Positions 11,614 through 26,555 of a stretch of DNA of 64,000 nt are shown here, in pieces. The position numbers and the translations under genes were made by a program. A model generated the notes under the pieces. It was not told where the DNA came from. It saw only the letters and a list, made by a program, of their open reading frames with translations, and searched no databases. This stretch comes from Auanema rhodensis (lineage: Eukaryota > Nematoda > Chromadorea > Rhabditida > Rhabditidae), in contig OZ059894.1 of NCBI GenBank assembly GCA_964057225.1, positions 23,528,476 to 23,592,475 of the forward strand. The letters are read 5' to 3'. The stretch's first letter is position 1. Each line of letters begins with the position of its first letter.

Positions 11614-14603
11614 TGGTATGTAACTCGCTTCACGTGAAAGATAAAGTGATGCGGTTTTCAAAATTAGATTCCCCATGTCCATATTAGTTTAAACAAACTT
11701 TTATTGTTATTGGTTCAAGGTAACCATGACTTTGAATTTTACGTGAACTTTAATTTATGCTAATTAAATGTACACGTGATGTGCACTTGGTATGTAACTC
11801 GCTTCACGTGAAAGATAAAGAGATGCGGTTTTCAAAATTAGATTCCCCATGTCCATATTAGTCTAAAAACAAATTTTTATTGATATTGGTTCATGGTAAC
11901 CATGACTTTGAAATTTACGTGAACTTTAATTTATGCTAATTAAATGTACACGTGATGTGCACTTGGTATGTAACTCGCTTCACGTGAAAGATAAAGAGAT
12001 GCGGTTTTCAAAATTAGATTCCCCATGTCTATATTAGTCTAAAAACAAATTTTTATTGATATTGGTTCATGGTAACCATGACTTTGAAATTTACGTGAAC
12101 TTTAATTTATGCTAATTAAATGTACACGTGATGTGCACTTGGTATGTAACTCGCTTCACGTGAAAGATAAAGAGATGCGGTTTTCAAAATTAGATTCCCC
12201 ATGTCCATATTAGTCTAAAAACAAATTTTTATTGATATTGGTTCATGGTAACCATGTCTTTGAAATTTACGTGAACTTTAATTTATGCTAATTAAATGTA
12301 CACGTGATGTGCACTTGGTATGTAACTCGCTTCACGTGAAAGATAAAGAGATGCGGTTTTCAAAATTAGATTCCCCATGTCCATATTAGTCTAAAAACAA
12401 ATTTTTATTGATATTGGTTCATGGTAACCATGACTTTGAAATTTACGTGAACTTTAATTTATGCTAATTAAATGTACACGTGATGTGCACTTGGTATAAA
12501 ACTCGCTTCACGTGAAAGATAAAGAGATGCGGTTTTCAAAATTAGATTCCCCATGTCCATATTAGTCTAAAAACAAATTTTTATTGATATTGGTTCATGG
12601 TAACCATGACTTTGAAATTTACGTGAACTTTAATTTATGCTAACTAAATGTACACGTGATGTGCACTTGGTATGTAACTCGCTTCACGTGAAAGATAAAG
12701 AGATGCGGTTTTCAAAATTAGATTCCCCATGTCCATATTAGTCTAAAAACAAATTTTTATTGATATTGGTTCATGGTAACCATGACTTTGAAATTTACGT
12801 GAACTTTAATTTATGCTAATTAAATGTACACGTGATGTGCACTTGGTATGTAACTCGCTTCACGTGAAAGATAAAGAGATGCGGTTTTCAAAATTAGATT
12901 CCCCATGTCCATATTAGTCTAAAAACAAATTTTTATTGATATTGGTTCATGGTAACCATGACTTTGAAATTTACGTGAACTTTAATTTATGCTAATTAAA
13001 TGTACACGTGATGTGCACTTGGTATGTAACTCGCTTCACGTGAAAGATAAAGAGATGCGGTTTTCAAAATTAGATTCCCCATGTCCATATTAGTCTAAAA
13101 ACAAATTTTTATTGATATTGGTTCATGGTAACCATGACTTTGAAATTTACGTGAACTTTAATTTATGCTAACTAAATGTACACGTGATGTGCACTTGGTA
13201 TGTAACTCGCTTCACGTGAAAGATAAAGAGATGCGGTTTTCAAAATTAGATTCCCCATGTCCATATTAGTCTAAAAACAAATTTTTATTGATATTGGTGC
13301 ATGGTAACCATGACTTTGAAATTTACGTGAACTTTAATTTATGCTAATTAAATGTACACGTGATGTGCACTTGGTATGTAACTTGCTTCACGTGAAAGAT
13401 AAAGAGATGCGGTTTTCAAAATTAGATTCCCCATGTCCATATTAGTCTAAAAACAAATTTTTTTTGTTATTGGTTCATGGTAACCATGACTTTGAAATTT
13501 ACGTGAACTTTAATTTATGCTAATTAAATGTACACGTGATGTGCACTTGGTATGTAACTCGCTTCACGTGAAAGATAAAGAGATGCGGTTTTCAAAATTA
13601 GATTCCCCATGTCCATATTAGTCTAAAAACAAATTTTTATTGTTATTGGTTCATGGTAACCATGACTTTGAAATTTACGTGAACTTTAATTTATGCTAAT
13701 TAAATGTACACGTGATGTGCACTTGGTATGTAACTCGCTTCACGTGAAAGATAAAGAGATGCGGTTTTCAAAATTAGATTCCCCATGTCTATATTAGTCT
13801 AAAAACAAATGTTTATTGATATTGGTTCATGGTAACCATGACTTTGAAATTTACGTGAACTTTAATTTATGCTAATTAAATGTACACGTGATGTGCACTT
13901 GGTATGTAACTCGCTTCACGTGAAAGATAAAGAGATGCGGTTTTCAAAATTAGATTCCCCATGTCCATATTAGTCTAAAAACAAATTTTTATTGATATTG
14001 GTTCATGGTAACCATGTCTTTGAAATTTACGTGAACTTTAATTTATGCTAATTAAATGTACACGTGATATGCACTTGGTATGTAACTCGCTTCACGTGAA
14101 AGATAAAGAGATGCGGTTTTCAAAATTAGATTCCCCATGTCCATATTAGTCTAAAAACAAATTTTTATTGTTATTGGTTCATGGTAACCATGACTTTGAA
14201 ATTTACGTGAACTTTAATTTATGCTAATTAAATGTACACGTGATGTGCACTTGGTATGTAACTCGCTTCACGTGAAAGATAAAGAGATGCGGTTTTCAAA
14301 ATTAGATTCCCCATGTCCATATTAGTCTAAAAACAAATTTTTATTGATATTGGTTCATGGTAACCATGTCTTTGAAATTTACGTGAACTTTAATTTATGC
14401 TAATTAAATGTACACGTGATGTGCACTTGGTATGTGACTCGCTTCACGTGAAAGATAAAGAGATGCGGTTTTCAAAATTAGATTCCCCATGTCCATATTA
14501 GTCTAAAAACAAATTTTTATTGATATTGGTTCATGGTAACCATGACTTTGAAATTTACGTGAACTTTAATTTATGCTAATTAAATGTACACGTGATGTGC
14601 ACT
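11614..14603. repeat. 17-monomer HOR block, copy 2 (2990 bp)
   Basis: Monomer order is the same as 5282-8271, including T34 in the S copy, both C153 copies, the T92/T96 monomer and the closing T118, G9 pair before an S with C50. A private double change near 12498 (GGTATAAAAC) marks it. With the 19-mer between, the repeat distance is 36 monomers (6332 bp). Confidence 0.85.
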
Positions 14604-16889
14604 TGGTATGTAACTCGCTTCACGTGAAAGATAAAGAGATGCGGTTTTCAAACTTAGATTCCCCATGTCCATATTAGTTTAAACAAACTTTTATTGTTAT
14701 TGGTTCAAGGTAACCATGACTTTGAATTTTACGTGAACTTTAATTTATGCTAATTAAATGTACACGTGATGTGCACTTGGTATGTAACTCGCTTCACGTG
14801 AAAGATAAAGAGATGCGGTTTTCAAAATTAGATTCCCCATGTCCATATTAGTCTAAAAACAAATTTTTATTGATATTGGTTCATGGTAACCATGACTTTG
14901 AAATTTACGTGAACTTTAATTTATGCTAATTAAATGTACACGTGATGTGCACTTGGTATGTAACTCGCTTCACGTGAAAGATAAAGAGATGCGGTTTTCA
15001 AAATTAGATTCCCCATGTCTATATTAGTCTAAAAACAAATTTTTATTGATATTGGTTCATGGTAACCATGACTTTGAAATTTACGTGAACTTTAATTTAT
15101 GCTAATTAAATGTACACGTGATGTGCACTTGGTATGTAACTCGCTTCACGTGAAAGATAAAGAGATGCGGTTTTCAAAATTAGATTCCCCATGTCCATAT
15201 TAGTCTAAAAACAAATTTTTATTGATATTGGTGCATGGTAACCATGACTTTGAAATTTACGTGAACTTTAATTTATGCTAATTAAATGTACACGTGATGT
15301 GCACTTGGTATGTAACTTGCTTCACGTGAAAGATAAAGAGATGCGGTTTTCAAAATTAGATTCCCCATGTCCATATTAGTCTAAAAACAAATTTTTATTG
15401 ATATTGGTGCATGGTAACCATGACTTTGAAATTTACGTGAACTTTAATTTATGCTAATTAAATGTACACGTGATGTGCACTTGGTATGTAACTCGCTTCA
15501 CGTGAAAGATAAAGAGATGCGGTTTTCAAAATTAAATTCCCCATGTCCATATTAGTCTAAAAACAAATTTTTATTGATATTGGTTCATGGTAACCATGTC
15601 TTTGAAATTTACGTGAACTTTAATTTATGCTAATTAAATGTACACGTGATGTGCACTTGGTATGTAACTCGCTTCACGTGAAAGATAAAGAGATGCGGTT
15701 TTCAAAATTAGATTCCCCATGTCCATATTAGTCTAAAAACAAATTTTTATTGATATTGGTTCATGGTAACCATGACTTTGAAATTTACGTGAACTTTAAT
15801 TTATGCTAATTAAATGTACACGTGATGTGCACTTGGTATGTAACTCGCTTCACGTGAAAGATAAAGAGATGCGGTTTTCAAAATTAGATTCCCCATGTCC
15901 ATATTAGTCTAAAAACAAATTTTTATTGTTATTGGTTCATGGTAACCATGACTTTGAAATTTACGTGAACTTTAATTTATGCTAATTAAATGTACACGTG
16001 ATGTGCACTTGGTATGTAACTCGCTTCACGTGAAAGATAAAGAGATGCGGTTTTCAAAATTAGATTCCCCATGTCTATATTAGTCTAAAAACAAATGTTT
16101 ATTGATATTGGTTCATGGTAACCATGACTTTGAAATTTACGTGAACTTTAATTTATGCTAATTAAATGTACACGTGATGTGCACTTGGTATGTAACTCGC
16201 TTCACGTGAAAGATAAAGAGATGCGGTTTTCAAAATTAGATTCCCCATGTCCATATTAGTCTAAAAACAAATTTTTATTGATATTGGTTCATGGTAACCA
16301 TGTCTTTGAAATTTACGTGAACTTTAATTTATGCTAATTAAATGTACACGTGATATGCACTTGGTATGTAACTCGCTTCACGTGAAAGATAAAGAGATGC
16401 GGTTTTCAAAATTAGATTCCCCATGTCCATATTAGTCTAAAAACAAATTTTTATTGTTATTGGTTCATGGTAACCATGACTTTGAAATTTACGTGAACTT
16501 TAATTTATGCTAATTAAATGTACACGTGATGTGCACTTGGTATGTAACTCGCTTCACGTGAAAGATAAAGAGATGCGGTTTTCAAAATTAGATTCCCCAT
16601 GTCCATATTAGTCTAAAAACAAATTTTTATTGATATTCGTTCATGGTAACCATGTCTTTGAAATTTACGTGAACTTTAATTTATGCTAATTAAATGTACA
16701 CGTGATGTGCACTTGGTATGTGACTCGCTTCACGTGAAAGATAAAGAGATGCGGTTTTCAAAATTAGATTCCCCATGTCCATATTAGTCTAAAAACAAAT
16801 TTTTATTGATATTGGTTCATGGTAACCATGACTTTGAAATTTACGTGAACTTTAATTTATGCTAATTAAATGTACACGTGATGTGCACT
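14604..16889. repeat. 13-monomer block, deletion form of the 16-mer
   Basis: Order: S(C50), N, T67, G104, T13+G104, A54/T118, N, T96, T67+G88, T118+A170, T96, T118, G9. It equals the 16-mer at 28314 and 52932 after removing three consecutive monomers (T118, N, C153) that follow T67. The difference of exactly three monomers is what a register-shifted exchange gives. Confidence 0.8.
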
Positions 16890-18295
16890 TGGTATGTAAC
16901 TCGCTTCACGTGAAAGATAAAGAGATGCGGTTTTCAAAATTAGATTCCCCATGTCCATATTAGTTTAAACAAACTTTTATTGTTATTGGTTCAAGGTAAC
17001 CATGACTTTGAATTTTACGTGAACTTTAATTTATGCTAATTAAATGTACACGTGATGTGCACTTGGTATGTAACTCGCTTCACGTGAAAGATAAAGAGAT
17101 GCGGTTTTCAAAATTAGATTCCCCATGTCCATATTAGTCTAAAAACAAATTTTTATTGATATTGGTTCATGGTAACCATGACTTTGAAATTTACGTGAAC
17201 TTTAATTTATGCTAATTAAATGTACACGTGATGTGCACTTGGTATGTAACTCGCTTCACGTGAAAGATAAAGAGATGCGGTTTTCAAAATTAGATTCCCC
17301 ATGTCTATATTAGTCTAAAAACAAATTTTTATTGATATTGGTTCATGGTAACCATGACTTTGAAATTTACGTGAACTTTAATTTATGCTAATTAAATGTA
17401 CACGTGATGTGCACTTGGTATGTAACTCGCTTCACGTGAAAGATAAAGAGATGCGGTTTTCAAAATTAGATTCCCCATGTCCATATTAGTCTAAAAACAA
17501 ATTTTTATTGATATTGGTTCATGGTAACCATGTCTTTGAAATTTACGTGAACTTTAATTTATGCTAATTAAATGTACACGTGATGTGCACTTGGTATGTA
17601 ACTCGCTTCACGTGAAAGATAAAAAGATGCGGTTTTCAAAATTAGATTCCCCATGTCCATATTAGTCTAAAAACAAATTTTTATTGATATTGGTTCATGG
17701 TAACCATGACTTTGAAATTTACGTGAACTTTAATTTATGCTAATTAAATGTACACGTGATGTGCACTTGGTATGTAACTCGCTTCACGTGAAAGATAAAG
17801 AGATGCGGTTTTCAAAATTAGATTCCCCATGTCCATATTAGTCTAAAAACAAATTTTTATTGATATTGGTTCATGGTAACCATGACTTTGAAATTTACGT
17901 GAACTTTAATTTATGCTAATTAAATGTACACGTGATGTGCACTTGGTATGTAACTCGCTTCACGTGAAAGATAAAGAGATGCGGTTTTCAAAATTAGATT
18001 CCCCATGTCCATATTAGTCTAAAAACAAATTTTTATTGATATTGGTGCATGGTAACCATGACTTTGAAATTTACGTGAACTTTAATTTATGCTAATTAAA
18101 TGTACACGTGATGTGCACTTGGTATGTAACTTGCTTCACGTGAAAGATAAAGAGATGCGGTTTTCAAAATTAGATTCCCCATGTCCATATTAGTCTAAAA
18201 ACAAATTTTTATTGATATTGGTTCATGGTAACCATGACTTTGAAACTTACGTGAACTTTAATTTATGCTAATTAAATGTACACGTGATGTGCACT
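16890..18295. repeat. 8-mer HOR type A, copy 1 (1406 bp)
   Basis: Order: S, N, T67, T118, A33, N, G104, T13+C127, followed by the next S. The same order recurs at 18822, 23744 and 55746. The T13+C127 monomer before the next S is diagnostic for A. Confidence 0.85.
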
Positions 18296-18821
18296 TGGTA
18301 TGTAACTCGCTTCACGTGAAAGATAAAGAGATGCGGTTTTCAAAATTAGATTCCCCATGTCCATATTAGTTTAAACAAACTTTTATTGTTATTGGTTCAA
18401 GGTAACCATGACTTTGAATTTTACGTGAACTTTAATTTATGCTAATTAAATGTACACGTGATGTGCACTTGGTATGTAACTCGCTTCACGTGAAAGATAA
18501 AGAGATGCGGTTTTCAAAATTAGATTCCCCATGTCCATATTAGTCTAAAAACAAATTTTTATTGATATTGGTTCATGGTAACCATGACTTTGAAATTTAC
18601 GTGAACTTTAATTTATGCTAATTAAATGTACACGTGATGTGCACTTGGTATGTAACTCGCTTCACGTGAAAGATAAAGAGATGCGGTTTTCAAAATTAGA
18701 TTCCCCATGTCTATATTAGTCTAAAAACAAATTTTTATTGATATTGGTTCATGGTAACCATGACTTTGAAATTTACGTGAACTTTAATTTATGCTAATTA
18801 AATGTACACGTGATGTGCACT
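18296..18821. repeat. 3-monomer block S, N, T67 (526 bp)
   Basis: Three monomers that match the first three of A or B, followed directly by another S. It looks like a truncated HOR, the product of an exchange that removed five monomers of an 8-mer. Confidence 0.8.
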
Positions 18822-20227
18822 TGGTATGTAACTCGCTTCACGTGAAAGATAAAGAGATGCGGTTTTCAAAATTAGATTCCCCATGTCCATATTAGTTTAA
18901 ACAAACTTTTATTGTTATTGGTTCAAGGTAACCATGACTTTGAATTTTACGTGAACTTTAATTTATGCTAATTAAATGTACACGTGATGTGCACTTGGTA
19001 TGTAACTCGCTTCACGTGAAAGATAAAGAGATGCGGTTTTCAAAATTAGATTCCCCATGTCCATATTAGTCTAAAAACAAATTTTTATTGATATTGGTTC
19101 ATGGTAACCATGACTTTGAAATTTACGTGAACTTTAATTTATGCTAATTAAATGTACACGTGATGTGCACTTGGTATGTAACTCGCTTCACGTGAAAGAT
19201 AAAGAGATGCGGTTTTCAAAATTAGATTCCCCATGTCTATATTAGTCTAAAAACAAATTTTTATTGATATTGGTTCATGGTAACCATGACTTTGAAATTT
19301 ACGTGAACTTTAATTTATGCTAATTAAATGTACACGTGATGTGCACTTGGTATGTAACTCGCTTCACGTGAAAGATAAAGAGATGCGGTTTTCAAAATTA
19401 GATTCCCCATGTCCATATTAGTCTAAAAACAAATTTTTATTGATATTGGTTCATGGTAACCATGTCTTTGAAATTTACGTGAACTTTAATTTATGCTAAT
19501 TAAATGTACACGTGATGTGCACTTGGTATGTAACTCGCTTCACGTGAAAGATAAAAAGATGCGGTTTTCAAAATTAGATTCCCCATGTCCATATTAGTCT
19601 AAAAACAAATTTTTATTGATATTGGTTCATGGTAACCATGACTTTGAAATTTACGTGAACTTTAATTTATGCTAATTAAATGTACACGTGATGTGCACTT
19701 GGTATGTAACTCGCTTCACGTGAAAGATAAAGAGATGCGGTTTTCAAAATTAGATTCCCCATGTCCATATTAGTCTAAAAACAAATTTTTATTGATATTG
19801 GTTCATGGTAACCATGACTTTGAAATTTACGTGAACTTTAATTTATGCTAATTAAATGTACACGTGATGTGCACTTGGTATGTAACTCGCTTCACGTGAA
19901 AGATAAAGAGATGCGGTTTTCAAAATTAGATTCCCCATGTCCATATTAGTCTAAAAACAAATTTTTATTGATATTGGTGCATGGTAACCATGACTTTGAA
20001 ATTTACGTGAACTTTAATTTATGCTAATTAAATGTACACGTGATGTGCACTTGGTATGTAACTTGCTTCACGTGAAAGATAAAGAGATGCGGTTTTCAAA
20101 ATTAGATTCCCCATGTCCATATTAGTCTAAAAACAAATTTTTATTGATATTGGTTCATGGTAACCATGACTTTGAAACTTACGTGAACTTTAATTTATGC
20201 TAATTAAATGTACACGTGATGTGCACT
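18822..20227. repeat. 8-mer HOR type A, copy 2
   Basis: Same order as 16890-18295. It is followed by B (20228) and a 12-mer (21634), which opens a larger A-B-C unit of 28 monomers (4922 bp) that is repeated from 23744. Confidence 0.85.
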
Positions 20228-21633
20228 TGGTATGTAACTCGCTTCACGTGAAAGATAAAGAGATGCGGTTTTCAAAATTAGATTCCCCATGTCCATATTA
20301 GTTTAAACAAACTTTTATTGTTATTGGTTCAAGGTAACCATGACTTTGAATTTTACGTGAACTTTAATTTATGCTAATTAAATGTACACGTGATGTGCAC
20401 TTGGTATGTAACTCGCTTCACGTGAAAGATAAAGAGATGCGGTTTTCAAAATTAGATTCCCCATGTCCATATTAGTCTAAAAACAAATTTTTATTGATAT
20501 TGGTTCATGGTAACCATGACTTTGAAATTTACGTGAACTTTAATTTATGCTAATTAAATGTACACGTGATGTGCACTTGGTATGTAACTCGCTTCACGTG
20601 AAAGATAAAGAGATGCGGTTTTCAAAATTAGATTCCCCATGTCTATATTAGTCTAAAAACAAATTTTTATTGATATTGGTTCATGGTAACCATGACTTTG
20701 AAATTTACGTGAACTTTAATTTATGCTAATTAAATGTACACGTGATGTGCACTTGGTATGTAACTCGCTTCACGTGAAAGATAAAGAGATGCGGTTTTCA
20801 AAATTAGATTCCCCATGTCCATATTAGTCTAAAAACAAATTTTTATTGATATTGGTTCATGGTAACCATGACTTTGAAATTTACGTGAACTTTAATTTAT
20901 GCTAATTAAATGTACACGTGATGTGCACTTGGTATGTAACTCGCTTCACGTGAAAGATAAAGAGATGCGGTTTTCAAAATTAGATTCCCCATGTCCATAT
21001 TAGTCTAAAAACAAATTTTTATTGATATTGGTTCATGGTAACCATGTCTTTGAAATTTACGTGAACTTTAATTTATGCTAATTAAATGTACACGTGATAT
21101 GCACTTGGTATGTAACTCGCTTCACGTGAAAGATAAAGAGATGCGGTTTTCAAAATTAGATTCCCCATGTCCATATTAGTCTAAAAACAAATTTTTATTG
21201 TTATTGGTTCATGGTAACCATGACTTTGAAATTTACGTGAACTTTAATTTATGCTAATTAAATGTACACGTGATGTGCACTTGGTATGTAACTCGCTTCA
21301 CGTGAAAGATAAAGAGATGCGGTTTTCAAAATTAGATTCCCCATGTCCATATTAGTCTAAAAACAAATTTTTATTGATATTGGTTCATGGTAACCATGTC
21401 TTTGAAATTTACGTGAACTTTAATTTATGCTAATTAAATGTACACGTGATGTGCACTTGGTATGTGACTCGCTTCACGTGAAAGATAAAGAGATGCGGTT
21501 TTCAAAATTAGATTCCCCATGTCCATATTAGTCTAAAAACAAATTTTTATTGATATTGGTTCATGGTAACCATGACTTTGAAATTTACGTGAACTTTAAT
21601 TTATGCTAATTAAATGTACACGTGATGTGCACT
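20228..21633. repeat. 8-mer HOR type B, copy 1 (1406 bp)
   Basis: Order: S, N, T67, N, T118+A170, T96, T118, G9, next S. It shares the first three monomers with A and then follows a different path. It recurs at 25150 and, slightly changed, at 51526. Confidence 0.85.
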
Positions 21634-23743
21634 TGGTATGTAACTCGCTTCACGTGAAAGATAAAGAGATGCGGTTTTCAAAATTAGATTCCCCATGTCC
21701 ATATTAGTTTAAACAAACTTTTATTGTTATTGGTTCAAGGTAACCATGACTTTGAATTTTACGTGAACTTTAATTTATGCTAATTAAATGTACACGTGAT
21801 GTGCACTTGGTATGTAACTCGCTTCACGTGAAAGATAAAGAGATGCGGTTTTCAAAATTAGATTCCCCATGTCCATATTAGTCTAAAAACAAATTTTTAT
21901 TGATATTGGTTCATGGTAACCATGACTTTGAAATTTACGTGAACTTTAATTTATGCTAACTAAATGTACACGTGATGTGCACTTGGTATGTAACTCGCTT
22001 CACGTGAAAGATAAAGAGATGCGGTTTTCAAAATTAGATTCCCCATGTCCATATTAGTCTAAAAACAAATTTTTATTGATATTGGTTCATGGTAACCATG
22101 ACTTTGAAATTTACGTGAACTTTAATTTATGCTAATTAAATGTACACGTGATGTGCACTTGGTATGTAACTCGCTTCACGTGAAAGATAAAGAGATGCGG
22201 TTTTCAAAATTAGATTCCCCATGTCCATATTAGTCTAAAAACAAATTTTTATTGATATTGGTTCATGGTAACCATGACTTTGAAATTTACGTGAACTTTA
22301 ATTTATGCTAATTAAATGTACACGTGATGTGCACTTGGTATGTAACTCGCTTCACGTGAAAGATAAAGAGATGCGGTTTTCAAAATTAGATTCCCCATGT
22401 CCATATTAGTCTAAAAACAAATTTTTATTGATATTGGTTCATGGTAACCATGACTTTGAAATTTACGTGAACTTTAATTTATGCTAACTAAATGTACACG
22501 TGATGTGCACTTGGTATGTAACTCGCTTCACGTGAAAGATAAAGAGATGCGGTTTTCAAAATTAGATTCCCCATGTCCATATTAGTCTAAAAACAAATTT
22601 TTATTGATATTGGTGCATGGTAACCATGACTTTGAAATTTACGTGAACTTTTATTTATGCTAATTAAATGTACACGTGATGTGCACTTGGTATGTAACTT
22701 GCTTCACGTGAAAGATAAAGAGATGCGGTTTTCAAAATTAGATTCCCCATGTCCATATTAGTCTAAAAACAAATTTTTTTTGTTATTGGTTCATGGTAAC
22801 CATGACTTTGAAATTTACGTGAACTTTAATTTATGCTAATTAAATGTACACGTGATGTGCACTTGGTATGTAACTCGCTTCACGTGAAAGATAAAGAGAT
22901 GCGGTTTTCAAAATTAGATTCCCCATGTCCATATTAGTCTAAAAACAAATTTTTATTGTTATTGGTTCATGGTAACCATGACTTTGAAATTTACGTGAAC
23001 TTTAATTTATGCTAATTAAATGTACACGTGATGTGCACTTGGTATGTAACTCGCTTCACGTGAAAGATAAAGAGATGCGGTTTTCAAAATTAGATTCCCC
23101 ATGTCTATATTAGTCTAAAAACAAATGTTTATTGATATTGGTTCATGGTAACCATGACTTTGAAATTTACGTGAACTTTAATTTATGCTAATTAAATGTA
23201 CACGTGATGTGCACTTGGTATGTAACTCGCTTCACGTGAAAGATAAAGAGATGCGGTTTTCAAAATTAGATTCCCCATGTCCATATTAGTCTAAAAACAA
23301 ATTTTTATTGATATTGGTTCATGGTAACCATGTCTTTGAAATTTACGTGAACTTTAATTTATGCTAATTAAATGTACACGTGATATGCACTTGGTATGTA
23401 ACTCGCTTCACGTGAAAGATAAAGAGATGCGGTTTTCAAAATTAGATTCCCCATGTCCATATTAGTCTAAAAACAAATTTTTATTGTTATTGGTTCATGG
23501 TAACCATGACTTTGAAATTTACGTGAACTTTAATTTATGCTAATTAAATGTACACGTGATGTGCACTTGGTATGTAACTCGCTTCACGTGAAAGATAAAG
23601 AGATGCGGTTTTCAAAATTAGATTCCCCATGTCCATATTAGTCTAAAAACAAATTTTTATTGATATTGGTTCATGGTAACCATGACTTTGAAATTTACGT
23701 GAACTTTAATTTATGCTAATTAAATGTACACGTGATGTGCACT
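21634..23743. repeat. 12-monomer block C (2110 bp)
   Basis: Order: S, C153, N, N, C153, G104, T13 with T92/T96, T96, T67+G88, T118+A170, T96, N, next S. The middle run matches the 17-mers. The usual closing T118, G9 pair is replaced by one N monomer, which points to an exchange near 23.6 kb. Confidence 0.8.
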
Positions 23744-25149
23744 TGGTATGTAACTCGCTTCACGTGAAAGATAAAGAGATGCGGTTTTCAAAATTAGATT
23801 CCCCATGTCCATATTAGTTTAAACAAACTTTTATTGTTATTGGTTCAAGGTAACCATGACTTTGAATTTTACGTGAACTTTAATTTATGCTAATTAAATG
23901 TACACGTGATGTGCACTTGGTATGTAACTCGCTTCACGTGAAAGATAAAGAGATGCGGTTTTCAAAATTAGATTCCCCATGTCCATATTAGTCTAAAAAC
24001 AAATTTTTATTGATATTGGTTCATGGTAACCATGACTTTGAAATTTACGTGAACTTTAATTTATGCTAATTAAATGTACACGTGATGTGCACTTGGTATG
24101 TAACTCGCTTCACGTGAAAGATAAAGAGATGCGGTTTTCAAAATTAGATTCCCCATGTCTATATTAGTCTAAAAACAAATTTTTATTGATATTGGTTCAT
24201 GGTAACCATGACTTTGAAATTTACGTGAACTTTAATTTATGCTAATTAAATGTACACGTGATGTGCACTTGGTATGTAACTCGCTTCACGTGAAAGATAA
24301 AGAGATGCGGTTTTCAAAATTAGATTCCCCATGTCCATATTAGTCTAAAAACAAATTTTTATTGATATTGGTTCATGGTAACCATGTCTTTGAAATTTAC
24401 GTGAACTTTAATTTATGCTAATTAAATGTACACGTGATGTGCACTTGGTATGTAACTCGCTTCACGTGAAAGATAAAAAGATGCGGTTTTCAAAATTAGA
24501 TTCCCCATGTCCATATTAGTCTAAAAACAAATTTTTATTGATATTGGTTCATGGTAACCATGACTTTGAAATTTACGTGAACTTTAATTTATGCTAATTA
24601 AATGTACACGTGATGTGCACTTGGTATGTAACTCGCTTCACGTGAAAGATAAAGAGATGCGGTTTTCAAAATTAGATTCCCCATGTCCATATTAGTCTAA
24701 AAACAAATTTTTATTGATATTGGTTCATGGTAACCATGACTTTGAAATTTACGTGAACTTTAATTTATGCTAATTAAATGTACACGTGATGTGCACTTGG
24801 TATGTAACTCGCTTCACGTGAAAGATAAAGAGATGCGGTTTTCAAAATTAGATTCCCCATGTCCATATTAGTCTAAAAACAAATTTTTATTGATATTGGT
24901 GCATGGTAACCATGACTTTGAAATTTACGTGAACTTTAATTTATGCTAATTAAATGTACACGTGATGTGCACTTGGTATGTAACTTGCTTCACGTGAAAG
25001 ATAAAGAGATGCGGTTTTCAAAATTAGATTCCCCATGTCCATATTAGTCTAAAAACAAATTTTTATTGATATTGGTTCATGGTAACCATGACTTTGAAAC
25101 TTACGTGAACTTTAATTTATGCTAATTAAATGTACACGTGATGTGCACT
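23744..25149. repeat. 8-mer HOR type A, copy 3
   Basis: Same order as the other A copies, 4922 bp after 18822. It begins the second A-B-C unit. Confidence 0.85.
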
Positions 25150-26555
25150 TGGTATGTAACTCGCTTCACGTGAAAGATAAAGAGATGCGGTTTTCAAAAT
25201 TAGATTCCCCATGTCCATATTAGTTTAAACAAACTTTTATTGTTATTGGTTCAAGGTAACCATGACTTTGAATTTTACGTGAACTTTAATTTATGCTAAT
25301 TAAATGTACACGTGATGTGCACTTGGTATGTAACTCGCTTCACGTGAAAGATAAAGAGATGCGGTTTTCAAAATTAGATTCCCCATGTCCATATTAGTCT
25401 AAAAACAAATTTTTATTGATATTGGTTCATGGTAACCATGACTTTGAAATTTACGTGAACTTTAATTTATGCTAATTAAATGTACACGTGATGTGCACTT
25501 GGTATGTAACTCGCTTCACGTGAAAGATAAAGAGATGCGGTTTTCAAAATTAGATTCCCCATGTCTATATTAGTCTAAAAACAAATTTTTATTGATATTG
25601 GTTCATGGTAACCATGACTTTGAAATTTACGTGAACTTTAATTTATGCTAATTAAATGTACACGTGATGTGCACTTGGTATGTAACTCGCTTCACGTGAA
25701 AGATAAAGAGATGCGGTTTTCAAAATTAGATTCCCCATGTCCATATTAGTCTAAAAACAAATTTTTATTGATATTGGTTCATGGTAACCATGACTTTGAA
25801 ATTTACGTGAACTTTAATTTATGCTAATTAAATGTACACGTGATGTGCACTTGGTATGTAACTCGCTTCACGTGAAAGATAAAGAGATGCGGTTTTCAAA
25901 ATTAGATTCCCCATGTCCATATTAGTCTAAAAACAAATTTTTATTGATATTGGTTCATGGTAACCATGTCTTTGAAATTTACGTGAACTTTAATTTATGC
26001 TAATTAAATGTACACGTGATATGCACTTGGTATGTAACTCGCTTCACGTGAAAGATAAAGAGATGCGGTTTTCAAAATTAGATTCCCCATGTCCATATTA
26101 GTCTAAAAACAAATTTTTATTGTTATTGGTTCATGGTAACCATGACTTTGAAATTTACGTGAACTTTAATTTATGCTAATTAAATGTACACGTGATGTGC
26201 ACTTGGTATGTAACTCGCTTCACGTGAAAGATAAAGAGATGCGGTTTTCAAAATTAGATTCCCCATGTCCATATTAGTCTAAAAACAAATTTTTATTGAT
26301 ATTGGTTCATGGTAACCATGTCTTTGAAATTTACGTGAACTTTAATTTATGCTAATTAAATGTACACGTGATGTGCACTTGGTATGTGACTCGCTTCACG
26401 TGAAAGATAAAGAGATGCGGTTTTCAAAATTAGATTCCCCATGTCCATATTAGTCTAAAAACAAATTTTTATTGATATTGGTTCATGGTAACCATGACTT
26501 TGAAATTTACGTGAACTTTAATTTATGCTAATTAAATGTACACGTGATGTGCACT
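25150..26555. repeat. 8-mer HOR type B, copy 2
   Basis: Same order as 20228-21633, again directly after an A block and 4922 bp from copy 1. Confidence 0.85.
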
